From NCBI GenBank assembly GCA_963678675.1, contig OY783196.1:23538827-23602826 (forward strand): a stretch of 64,000 nucleotides of DNA. Direction: 5' to 3'. This DNA is from Xiphydria camelus (taxonomy: Eukaryota > Arthropoda > Insecta > Hymenoptera > Xiphydriidae). Positions 32,533 to 45,100 of the stretch are shown here, piece after piece. Both the position numbers and the translations under genes were made by a program. The notes under the pieces were generated by a model. That model did no database searches. It was not told where the DNA came from and was given only the letters and a program-made list of their open reading frames with translations. Position 1 is the first letter of the stretch. Every line of letters begins with the position of its first letter.

Positions 32533-33101
32533 CGTTCCCTCGAGCGTTCCGTCGCGTCGTAGGAACGAGCGTCGATGGAGCTGCCCGCAACACGAATCGA
32601 GCATTCCCCGCCGAGAAATTCTTTCGTCCACGTCAACGACGTCGTTCGAGATCGATCGACGCGAAGGAAGAGGAGTGCTCGCGCCTGTCTCGTCATCCGT
32701 TCGCCTCCTTCCCGCGCGCGCGTTCCCCCTGGGCCAAATCACGCGCAGGCGCACGACGAACGGACGAACGAATTTGAAGTGCGCGCGAAAAGCGCGCCAT
32801 TCGATCCTTGAGAGAAATCAATGATACGTCCGATCGTGTTATCGATCTCTTACGCGCGTAGTCTCGCGTGGAAGACTTAAATAACAGTAGTGTACGTCTG
32901 GTCGAGAGGAATGAGATCGGAGGGGAAGGAGTTAGACCGGGGAAAAGAGAGGGGGGAGGCAGGAGGGAAGTCTTTATGGTAAAAGAGAGTGTACAACCTC
33001 TGTGCTCCTCGCGCGGGATCGCTCCTATACGTACACTTACGGTACTTTGTACAGTATATTGCACATTGTCTCTCACGGCATTCCTACGCGCTTACTTCCG
33101 G
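32533..33101. other. CpG-rich region downstream of the ZP gene
   Basis: Immediately after the ZP gene's stop and likely contains its 3' UTR. The overlapping frames on both strands (for example 32868-33587 plus) are shadows or composition artefacts. Confidence 0.45.
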
Positions 33102-36100
33102 TCAGCCCTGCTCGCTCGGAGTTGGGGTCGGCTGTTTCTGCATCCGATCCCGGCTCTGCGGCCGTTCCGAGCAGCGGATCCGCAGGAGACCGTAGGAGAG
33201 CCAGCCGTTTGTGGTGGCCACGGCCGCGGTGCCGCTGTTGCCGCCGCTGACGCCCACCTGCGTTCTGCTCCCCCGACTTCCGGCGACCAGCTCGCGCTGC
33301 ACCTGCAGCCGATGCAGCATCGCGCCCGCGACGAGGGCGGAGACGACCGCCGAGAGCGCGACGATGACGAAGAGGGCGCTGAAGCCGGGCATCGGCAGGC
33401 AGATCCCGTAGACGACCTCCTCGCGTATCCTACCCTGAAAGACGGTCACGGCTTCGGCGTGGGTGTCCGGACTGAAGGCGAGGTCGGCCTCGGAGATGAC
33501 CTCGTAGATGCCGCTGACCCCGACATCGGCGCTGCGCACCTTGCGGTCGGACACGACGACCGAGCGCTTCCTGCGCGACGTCGATGATGAGGAGGCGGGG
33601 GTCATCGTGGCGTCCTCTTCGAGCTTGCGCGGGCCGTGCGGGAATTGCTCCTCGCCCTCGTATCGCGTCACTCGGGAGGGATCCTGCTGGAATGCAGTGA
33701 TGGTGGGAGAATTTAAATGTCAATGTCGATGCGTTAATAAACATCTATTCGTTATGTGCATCTGAACGCGTGGCGCCACCGGTGGCAATTCTTTAAGTTA
33801 TGAACATCAACACTGCACAGTATGTACATTGGTGGCAAGTGAAAAATCATTTCAATACAATTATTTATTTGTCTTTTATGTTAAATAAACATTGGAGGAA
33901 GCAATTTGACACGTGTTTTACTATGGAATATTATGGTACACATGGGTATACACGATGTTCAAAACTTATAAATTGGCCACCGCAGGCGCTGGCTACCTTC
34001 CCCCTCCACTTTTTGCCCGCTTGCACGGAGCGAATACCCAGAAAAATGTTTAGTTTAGTACGAATCTGGTGGAAACACTTATTCGCAATGATTAAGGAAT
34101 TCATTTACAAGAAGTAGAGAGAAGTTTGGGGTAAGTAAATGTTCTACGATGTACGCAAAGATTTGTTTGTTTCAAATAGATCTTGGTTAGATGTGAAAAA
34201 AATTCCTATTTGTGACTAATAAACATTCTAATATATATAGGTTCGTATTTAAATAAACTTTTCTCTGAGTGTATAATCATCTTGAAATCGATCGTAAACA
34301 TTTCAAAATACTATATAGGTGAGTTAAAGCCATTACGGACGACTCGTGAAAGCATATCCTATCACAAGTACGACAAATTCGGTCTCATAAAAAAATATTC
34401 ATATTTTTAAATTTAATTTGTAATCTGTATACATGTCAAATATGACACGAAGAAGAAAATGCACGACAAAAATAATTATTTGCTGAGTCATAAGAGCGTT
34501 TCTCTCTACAATGTTGTGACATCAACGAAACGCAAGAGAGACGCATTATTTTATGCCGAGCAATGAGTGCGAGAGAGATTGTCTTACAGATGCAACGACA
34601 TAGCTGCATTTTTAAATATAGTTTTCCAGCTCAAACATTTCCAGTGAACAGTAAGTAATAGTTATGTAACCGATATATCAAAATGTTGCATTCATTTATA
34701 TAACAGTGATGTAACTGCGTTGTAATATAACTGTTATATAAATGAGTGCGAAATTTTAACATATTCGTTGTATAACCGTTACAACGTTACCAAATTTCGC
34801 ACTGATTTATATAACAGTGATACAACAACGCAGTTTACAGAAATTTTAACATATCCATTAATTACGTAACTGTCATAAGTGCAGTTTATTCCGTAAGGCC
34901 GAAAATGAAAAATTAAAAAAATACGAGGTAACTAATTTTGTCCAAATTGTTTGAATCTGCAATAAAAGAATTAGTGAAAAAACTAAATCGAAGGGATCAC
35001 TCACCGAGAGCGAATGCGAAATATCGGATTCTTCCGGAAAGTCATCGTCCTGCGGCGCCTCGTTGACCGGAGCCGGCAGACGATTGCTCGTCTGTGCTTG
35101 TGCCTTTGGAGAAGACTTCTCGACGCCGAGAAACTCGCCGCCGATGGAGGTCATCTCGTCGCCCTTCTGTATGATGTCGTCGTAGAGAGGTGTGTCGTCG
35201 TCGTCGTGAGTATTGGCCGCGGAGGCGGCGACAGTGGTGGTGGCGGGGGTGGTGGTGGTGGTATGGCTGTGCAGCGGCCGCGGTTGCAGCTGATCCTTAC
35301 GATCCTGGATGTAGTGACCCGCCGAGCCGCTCAGCTGACAGTGGTCCAGGCAACCGTGTCGGCATATCTCCACCTTCACGCGGATGACGGCAGGGCGTAT
35401 GCGATGAGAGTTCACAGGTGAAGGCGTAAGAGATAGAGGCGTAGAGTCAAGAGGTGAGGATTTCCACTCGCCATCGCGATGAATGATAGAGTAAATCTTA
35501 CTGTGCTTTTAACACTAGAACTACCGAATGGTCGCGCTTTATAAGACGATCGTTTTGGCGGGTGATTATCTCGTTATCCGTGGATTTTTCATCTACACTG
35601 TTATAGAACTTTTTTGTAGACCGAAATGTGCTCTACAAAAAAGTATTTTACCAATTTTGACAAAAACCTCACGGGTAGTTACGAAATAATCGAGGTTGAA
35701 CGGAACTCTGAATAAGACACCAGTCAAATTGACTGCCTGCGGTAGTTCAAGTGAGGTTCTTAATGAAAGAGGTACATATGAGGGATTTTTTGGACGCTCC
35801 TACACTGAGAAAAATAATTACTAGTGCCAAGAAAATGTTTTCTTCAATAAAAAGCATGATATAATTTGAGGGTCAAGCCATAGTTTGCTTCGTGTAAGAA
35901 AATATTTGATAGGCTCGAGTAATATTGTTCTTTTTTTCGCGTAGAAAGAATTTCTTGTTCCCACGACGGTATTCTTGAATCAAAAATATATATTCTTCGA
36001 TCAAGAATCTGTATTCTTAAAAATTTTTAAGATTATATATTCTTAATTCAAGAAACATTTGTTTGTCACTAGCAATTATATTTCTCCGTGTACTGTATTG

Positions 36101-39100
36101 AAGAATAATTTTTCTTTAGAATTGAATAAATCGTAATATAAACTATCATGATAGAAAAATAGAAAGAAAAATTACTCTACCACGGTGTAAAAGCATTAAA
36201 AAATCTCATGTGTACCTCTTTTTTATTGTAAACACGGTTAAATTTATTGTAGGGTAAAACGAGAGTTGGCGTATAAAGTTAGCCCCTCGTGTCTACGGAA
36301 AAAACACTCAGAGAGAAATCTGGTTAAAAGAATAGAATTGTAGTTAATTTCACCAGAAATCGTGGTCGATTTTGGCACCAAACGCGATACCATAGTTGTT
36401 CTAAATAATAAGATTCTGTTTATAGTAACGAGAGATTAAGATTACTGTGCAATCAAATTCGACCTACAGCATGGTTGATACATGTCCCCAACCTTTTTTT
36501 ATATATTATATATAAAAAAACTATCATTTTATAGTTAACATGACTATGTAATGATATTATTGATCTACTTTTGTGGTTAATCAAACCATGGTCTATGGCT
36601 ATCACAAACTACAATCTCATTGTTACTATAACCGTGCAACAAAGTTCATTTCGATTGCATTCATTGTTTGTCAAATCGTAAGTATGGTAGGTACTAGAAA
36701 CCAAGAAAATTCAATCTTGCGATTATGGTTGATCTTACTACTCACTTTTCTCTCAGTGTAACGAAAACCAAAGGCCAACTTTTCACGACGACTCAACCCG
36801 CTCAACCCTCTCAGTCTTTCCGTCAATAGAAGCGCGAGTATGAAGAATAAAAGCGTGTAAAATTGGACCGATCCTCTCTAAATTCCTATTTTCATTTGCC
36901 CACTGTCCAATCTCATTCAAGTGAAAGTATCTCGCGATGTGGAAAATAATTCCACGTGAACGCGCGGATAACGCGATTCACTTAGACAAATAATCGATTA
37001 AACTGGAACGGTCTACTCGAATAATCAAATTACGAAGGCAATTACCTTGCATTTGATATGTACACTGAGTGCATCCGGAAACTTGAACGCGTGGAAGAAG
37101 GCGTAGGTGATGACGGTAGCCCGATCGTCGGAGCCCCTCGCCTTCAGAAATCGGCTGATCATCTTCGGCCTCAGCACGCACCCGAACTCGTCGCTCAGTT
37201 GAATCGTGTGACCGCCGCCGTCCGACGCCACGCACGATTTCACGCGCATGTCGAATTCTCCTTCAATAAAGAGCAGACTTAAATGACGTTCCGTTATGTC
37301 GAGCCAAACCGGAAAGTCGCGTCGATATCCGCCTCTCCTACCTCTGTAATCGTTGATAGCGACGACGAGGGTCAGGGTGGAACCTAGCGGGACTATGCCC
37401 GAGACCGGTGGCGCCCAGGGACCCTTGCCGTGCTGAATCTCCATCCAGCAGTCGACGTTGTCCCCTGCGAAAGACATTCCATTGTGATTGCGGCGGCGCG
37501 CGTACGTATGCATACGTAAGTGTACACGCCCGACCGCGAGCATGAAGACGCATTCGCGGCTGTCGTCCGCGAACGTACGAGTCGTACGCCTTATTTAGAT
37601 ATTCTTTTAACTGGTACCTTGCGGTCGGCGCGCGTCACGCGAGGCTGCGAAAGAGGAAGGGGAGGAAAGTTTTTTCGGGTCGAAACGTCGTTGAGGGTCT
37701 ACGGGAGCACGTGGGGAGATTTAAAACTCGTCTCTCTTCGGATAGGTTTTTCATAACGGATATGATAATGATGAATGAAAAGAAGTGGGAACGTATGGAT
37801 CCAGCTATGTGGAAATTATTGGCAAAGTGGGTCAGATAAGTTTGTTCTCTCGGGATTAAGTGCAGGGGACGATAAACTATGGTGAGATATCCCGGTTGGA
37901 TTTTACAGATATCATGGCTTATCGTGGTATTCATTGTTTTATTTTGAGAATTTCTTCACGGGAAGATTGATACCAGTAAATTTTACAGTATTTGTAATAA
38001 AAAAAGAGGGTTTTTGGATGTTTTTATAAAGCGGTACAGTAATTTTTCCCTTGAAAACATTGAATCTTGATAGTTTACATCATAATTTGCTTGTTTCTAA
38101 AGCAAAAATTGTTCCTCAGCACAGTAGGAACATTCGAAAATCCTTATATGTACCTCTTTTATTGTAAACCCAGTAAAATGTACCGGTGTTAGTTTTTCCG
38201 TGTTCCCCGTCGAAGTCTCAATTCGCACACCGCCAAACGTAGTCACGTAAGACTCCCACAGATCAAATAGGCTAGTCACCAGAGACGAAAAGTCAACCTA
38301 AACATTACGCAATTATGCACGGTCTCGGAGATACACACCTATAGCGCAAAAGGGCAAAAATCGTAATTTTCGAGCTTATTTCACTGTCTTCCGCTCTGAA
38401 ATCGTCCGCACAAACCGAGGTTCCTTTAATTTACATTTAAATGAACTCGTTCATTCGTTAACCTACCTGCTCTTAATAGTCTAATGTTTCACATCTCTGA
38501 TAACTGGCCTAATATCCAATCGCACATTCGTACCTCTAAAGTCCAGCTGAATGACGTCGAGGTCCGCGATGACCATCGGCGGCTTCGACGCGGTCTTCTC
38601 GTAGTCATTGAACCACTCGCACCGCAGTCTCTTGGCCTCGTCCCAAACCTCCAGCAAATCCTTATCATACTGCACGACGACGGTGTTCTCGTAGAACTGA
38701 CCGTGCATGTCCGGCTTCGTGCCGCATCTGAAAGGAGCGCGCGACCGCGCGCGCACACATACGTACAAGTCGAACTCCGAACCGAGCCAGACATTCGCAT
38801 CAACGGCGCGTCGATTAGGAAGAGAGCAATCTCGCGCGTTTCTCGTCCCGGAGACAAACGAGAGGACGCCGCGCGCGTTTCCCCGCGACCGACCTTCGCC
38901 GTTGCGCCATCCATCATTCCGCATCCCATCTTCATCAGCCGCGAAGCGCGACGACAGAGCCGAGGGAATCGACGGTCGCGCGCGGGGACTGGCACTCTCT
39001 TAAAAGCGCCTTAAATGCCGCGCATTATCGCGTCGGTTAAATCTCTCGTTTATCATCCTAAACAGTTCACTCGACGATTACGCGGCCGGAGTCAGAACGC

Positions 39101-42100
39101 GGCCCGAATCGCGATTACCGCGCGCCGAGGGATTTCGTGGGAAGAGATTTTCTCGCCCGATATACGTACGCCTCTCGTGTAGGTAACGGGAGCGAGCGCT
39201 CACGCCTCCCTTCCACTCACCTCGCGTAGGCTATTCGGAAGGAGAAGAACGTCTGGCCGGTCGAGGGCGGTACGTAGACGCAGCGCGGATCCGCGTGCTG
39301 GCCCTTGGAGGAGACGATGCCCTCGAAAGGATGCGAGAACGAGAGGTGCACGTCCATGTGGTCCTTTCCGCACATCACCTCGAGCGACTGTATCGCCGGC
39401 ATGCCCTCCGGCCTCTCCAAGGGCCAGATGTCACTGCTGCTTCCGACGTTCTTCAGGCCGGCCACCTGTGGATTATTTCGATGAGTTAGTTTTCGAGCGT
39501 TTTTATTTCTCTTTCAGGGTGATATAGAGCGAAGCTCCCACAATACGAGTTGAAATTTTAGACCTAGACACTCTCTTCTAGGCTTTTAGTAGGTCGATTT
39601 TCGACTGTATCGAAACTATGTTGAATGAATGAACTTAAACTGGTCTATTAGTGACTATTTCACCAACTTCATGTTCAAATTAGGAGCTTATAAGTTGAGT
39701 AGGCCAATGGTAGGTAGGCCGAATGGAGTATTAAAGGCATCAAAGCAGGGGTCAAATTTGAGCTCTCTGAAAGAGGGAATGTTATCGAGCAGGAGTACCA
39801 TATGAGGCTGAACTTACTCGCCATGAAGGAAACTTCAATCACTCTCTATTATCTCATTACTTATGTTATTTTGGCTGACATCGATGTAAGACTTTGTTAT
39901 AGATAAAAATGTAATCTTCGAAAAAGTGTTATATAAATATGAGCCAAATTTCACAGATGATGAGATAATGGTGATTCGAGTTTCTTTTCTGGCGAGTAAG
40001 TTTAGCCTCATATGATATGAGCGGATCAGGGGAATTCTTACTGCTTTGCCGCAAAAGCTGAAACGAATTGGATTTCGAATAACGAGACTACAGCTGGTAT
40101 CTCATTGAACTATCCTTGCTCTCGTCTGCTTACACCGTTGCGTCGTTCAAAGCGGGTCGGGCTGAATCGTTGAGTTACATACATGGGTCAACCGGTTACT
40201 TGGGTCGCGACCTGTAGTTTAATTTTGGCCCGAATATTCTAAGTTGCAGTGGTACAGGCGACCCGACCTGGCTTAGGTCAGGTGCCTTATTTACACGCCT
40301 CGCAATCCAGCTTAAGCCGGTCTCATTAAGATAATAGAGAATACTCGGAGGCGTACGCAAAAAAAGAGACCAGCATTTTTTACCGCTTCATCCAGTAGCA
40401 CTGAGATTCGAGCTGATTTTTAAGAATTTGTACAGGAGACACATTTCTATTTATTGTTTACAACTGTACCAAATATTAATTCAACAAGATATAATATCTA
40501 TTTGCCCAGGAATTAGGTACATACTGCCGGTTCCCCAGGAAAAGCTCCTAATTACTGTGTAATTCTCAACAGCTTCCAGGGCAAAATTGTAGTTTAATAC
40601 TGGTCAAATTATACACGGAGAAAAGTTTGTGGAAACCACTCCCATAATCTATGTGGTAAGGTTGAATTATTGCGGCATATGACATTCAGTATCATAAATA
40701 CGTCGATATACTATAAATACTACCATATTTACTGTACGCTGAAAAAAAAGAATTGGCTCGATCGAAATAAACGTGTTTTTGGATAGCCCTTAGAGCACAT
40801 TTATTCGATTCGAAAGAATACCGATTTTATCCAAATAACATCCATTTAAATCAATAATACTTACGTACGTCCAATTAATGTTCATTCTAATCGAATAAAT
40901 GCGCTCTCAGGACTACTCGAAAATACGTTCAATTGGCTCGAGTACATTTTTTTCTCTGTATGTACTTATGGTAAATATAGACACATTTAAGCCGGGGACA
41001 CACTATTGTCACGTCACGTGAGATCACATGAGCTCACGTGTCGCTCAAAAAATGTAATCAAATATTTGATCATGTATTCAAATCCATCAGAGACATACTG
41101 CTGTCACGTCACGCGAAATAAACGGGTTAAGATATCGGTGATTTTATTGTCCCATGCTACGTGCTATCACGTGAGTTCGCGTGACGTGACAATAGTGTGT
41201 CCGCGGCCTTACAGTACTGAACGTCATATGTCGCAATATTCTTATGATAATACTTCTGTTGTCTGTAATAGTTTTAAATTAATTTAATTTATTGATTCTT
41301 TTTGTTGTTTGGCCTGATTATTACCTATCGAAAATTAAATTAAATTAATATGTAATTATAATAATAATAATATTAATATGTACGCAATAATTCAATCTTA
41401 CCACATAGATTATGAAAGTGATTACGACAAACTTTTCTCCGTGTAATTCGCGCAGCTCCCTTTTTCCGTGTGTATTTTATATGCGATAAAGAGGCAGCGA
41501 TTGCGAATTTCACTTGGCAATCCGGAGGCGCGCGAACTCTTCCGGAAAGACGACGGCGATCAGTCGAAGAGGAGGACGACCGCGACGACGACGACGACGA
41601 TGACGACGACGTCGGCGCAGGAATCCGTGACACGTATGCGAGCATCATCGAAGGAAGGTGTTCCTCGTGTATTCCGCGCTCGCGCAATGCTGTAACGGGA
41701 GAGGCGTCTTTACCGCTGCATTAACGGTTGCCGTTTTTCGCGCAAGTGAAAACAAGTTTCTGCACTCTTACAATCGTACTGTTAAATGACAACGTTTCGT
41801 TAGAAATGATTACGTATAGGTGGACGTGCATCCACGCGTGTGCGTGCGGTTTTTACTCGTGCAGATCCAGCCGCACGATCCGCGCGTCAATCGCGACCGC
41901 TGGGGACTTCCTACTGCGCGGCTCTCGTTGGCCGGCGGTGCGCGGAGTTTTTCGCGATTTAGGCGGGACTCGTTAATTTTTCTAATGGCCAATCCCGTCG
42001 GGGACGTTTACAGAGGCCGTCGATGGCTTCTTCGCGAAGGAAACGTTTTCTTCGTTATCGTTGCTCATATATAGGTGGAATAAATACAAGGTAATGCGCT

Positions 42101-45100
42101 TTATACTTTGCAGTAAATCGGTTTCGTGATTGCCTCCCATTGGGTGCGGCTCAAATCGGTATTGCGTGAAATGGAAACACTGCGAAGTATGAAATTGGTC
42201 CTTAGTTTTTTAGTTTCATTCGAGAATCGAGAAAAATCAGCATACACCGTTGTAATTGCGCAAAATTTCAATTTTATCCAGAAAGAGTTTGCTTTGTATT
42301 TCTAACGAATACAATGATGAATAGAAATTAATTTTAATCTATATTTCTAAATAAATTCGTGCATTGAAATTACGATTACGATTAGTGCTGAGCATGTGTG
42401 CAGCGATCTGTACCCTAATTTCTCGGTCTTAATTTTAATACAATACGTACCTATAGGGTAAACGAGGGCAAAGTGGAAGACTTTAGCCATTTTATTTGTA
42501 TCGATGACAGTTAATATAATTCAGAAATGCGTATATCTTAAAAAAGCATTATACAGCAAAGTGTGGCTACTTAATTTTAATACTTTTTTCAAAAGATAAG
42601 TACAAGTTTTTTCTTAAACACAATTTTTAAAAACCTTTGTCATTTTCCACTTTGCCCTGTAGCAAAGGGCAAAGTGGAAACTGCTTAGGTAAAGCAAAAA
42701 TAATAACTTAGCAATTTCTATTAGTAAAAGATTTATTTGTAACAAAAATGCATTATTATTTTAGTGAACAAGTATCACATAAGAAAAGTTTTTTAATTCT
42801 TGATACGAAGTGAGCATTGTATCCAGGTTTCATCGGAACGTTTTACGAAACATGCGCTCGTAACAGGGAAATGAATAAATTACGCGTATAGATTTTATGC
42901 GCCATCTCTCTGTGCTATTGGGACGCTCAAGTTCTTACTGGTAGAAAAATTGTGAACTGTATTTTCGCTGAAAGGTGTAAAACTTAACTTTCCGCTTTGC
43001 CCAGCCCCTCTATTTTGCCCGCGTGTACCCTATCATTAGTTCAGAAGTCTATGCTCGATTAAACCACATACGATTTACATTATAATGATGTTCGAAATGA
43101 ATCAGTGCGAACTATTCCTCACAATGAATTACAATTGCAGTTCAGAAGAAAAAAGAAGACAAAAACAAAACTCGATTAAGTTTTTGAATTGACCTTTAGC
43201 AAGCAGGGTATTTACCTTCCCATAAAAACATTAAATTCAAACAGACGATCGCCGGTGTTATAGTGCCTCAATTGACTATCCTTCAGTAGATGCTCTCGGC
43301 CCGGGCAATGAGCGTACTCGTGATTTCGGAGGTAGTTTCGGTTCGTGTAATTTAGTCTCGCAATTCGGTTTGGCTCGCGATTTGGTACCCGTTTCGTTTA
43401 TGTCATTATTTAGCGTATATATTTATATGACTGTCGGCGAACGCGATGTGTGTACGCATTTATGATTGCTCGGTGGAGAAGAATATTCTCGCGCGACGAA
43501 CCTAACCTCTTCGCTATCGGCGCGCACGACGTTCCGCTCACGCCGGTGTCTCGCGGTCCTCGCGGTCGTCTCAAATTGCTCGCTTTCGTCGTTTTCTTGA
43601 TTTGATCTGTACCTGATTCGACGTTGATGTTTCTATTGCTCGTGAACGCGTGCAGCGAATTTGGAACGTGGAAAGTAGGTAGATTCACGCGTGCAGGTTT
43701 ACTACTGTACTTGGTAAATGTCGAACGTAAGTACGGATATGTTTTTTTGTGTGAATACAGTACCGCGCGCGAGTAAATTCGGGTTATAAGGTTCGTGTAG
43801 TGTTGTGCGCAAGGAAAAGGAGTTCGGCAGATTCGAAAACTGGATACGGCGTGCAGCTCTCCGGATCACATCTTCCCGTAAGTCCGAAAAGGAATGTTAT
43901 ATAATATATATAATATTTTATGCAGTTCTCTGAAAATCGTCGAAAGAGTTCACCTCTATGTGAACTTAGTAATAGACTTTTACTAAAAAATCGACGTAAC
44001 TTTTTTTTGCCGGGTACTATAAATGAATTCAGAGGGACTACATAAAACTAAAAATGATTATGAAGGGAGAACATCCAGCGGATCAGATGTCGGTCTAAGA
44101 TCAGCAAAGTTATCGCATGAATGAATTTTGAAAACGTTGTAACTTTTTTTTTTAAAAGACTACAAACGAAAAGAGCTTTACTACAAACGATTCTATACAC
44201 TGAGGGAAAAATTTCGTAGAATCAACTAAATATTTCACTGCCCGGTAGCAACTAAATATTTCACTGGCTCAAATAATATTCGCTTGCTCTAACAAAATAC
44301 TTTCTCGGCTCAAGTAATACATTTTGTTGAGAAAAAGTATGTCGTTGAGCCAAGAACATATTTTGTTGGAGCAAGCGAATATTATTTGAGCCAGTGAAAT
44401 ATTTAGTTGCTACCGGGCAGTGAAATATTTAGTTGATTCTACGAAATTTTTCCCTCAGTGTATATACTGACGCTATTGGATTAGATTTATCAAACAGCTA
44501 TCTTTTTAAATTGCCATAATTCATTTTCGGTGGGACTACAAACGAAAATGATTTGACTACAAATAAGTACAAACGATGGACTTTTAAAAATGCTTATAGA
44601 AAAGTTATTAGGTATTTAAAATCGGGTGCCAAGTTCTCAAAGTTAGGGAAGACCGGAGCAAATTTATACATGAAAATGGCCCCTCGTTATCATGGAAAGT
44701 AATGGTAACGAAGGGCCAACTTCGCATATCAATTTATCCCGGTCCCCCCTAAAGAGTTCGAGCTCTTATGAGAGATATTCTTTGGAATATATCTAACTCG
44801 ATTTCGCAGTATTGCATGCGAAATTGAAGGTAGCCAAAGAAACAATGTTAATCACGCGATCTTGTCGTTTATCGTATTATTCGATACGCAGTTGGAAATG
44901 GTCCATCCATTTTTATATGTTAAGATCAACCGATTCTTCTTGTAGATCCAACATTTTTTATGTTAAAATTAACATAAAGAATGTTAAATTAATATAAGGA
45001 GTCAGTATATTTTAACGTACAAAAATTGTTGAACCGTTATCTTTCACAAAATTTCCAACTTTCTACCAATAACGATTTACAATAATAATGACAATATATT

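Noticed and set aside
32868..33587. 239-codon plus-strand frame
   Set aside because: Mostly antisense to the last ZP exon (33102-33686), whose frame has clear domains and splice sites.
34873..35415. 180-codon frame taken as a separate gene
   Set aside because: Only 35005-35373 is an exon of the ZP gene. The rest is intron beyond splice sites, and part falls in a dispersed repeat.
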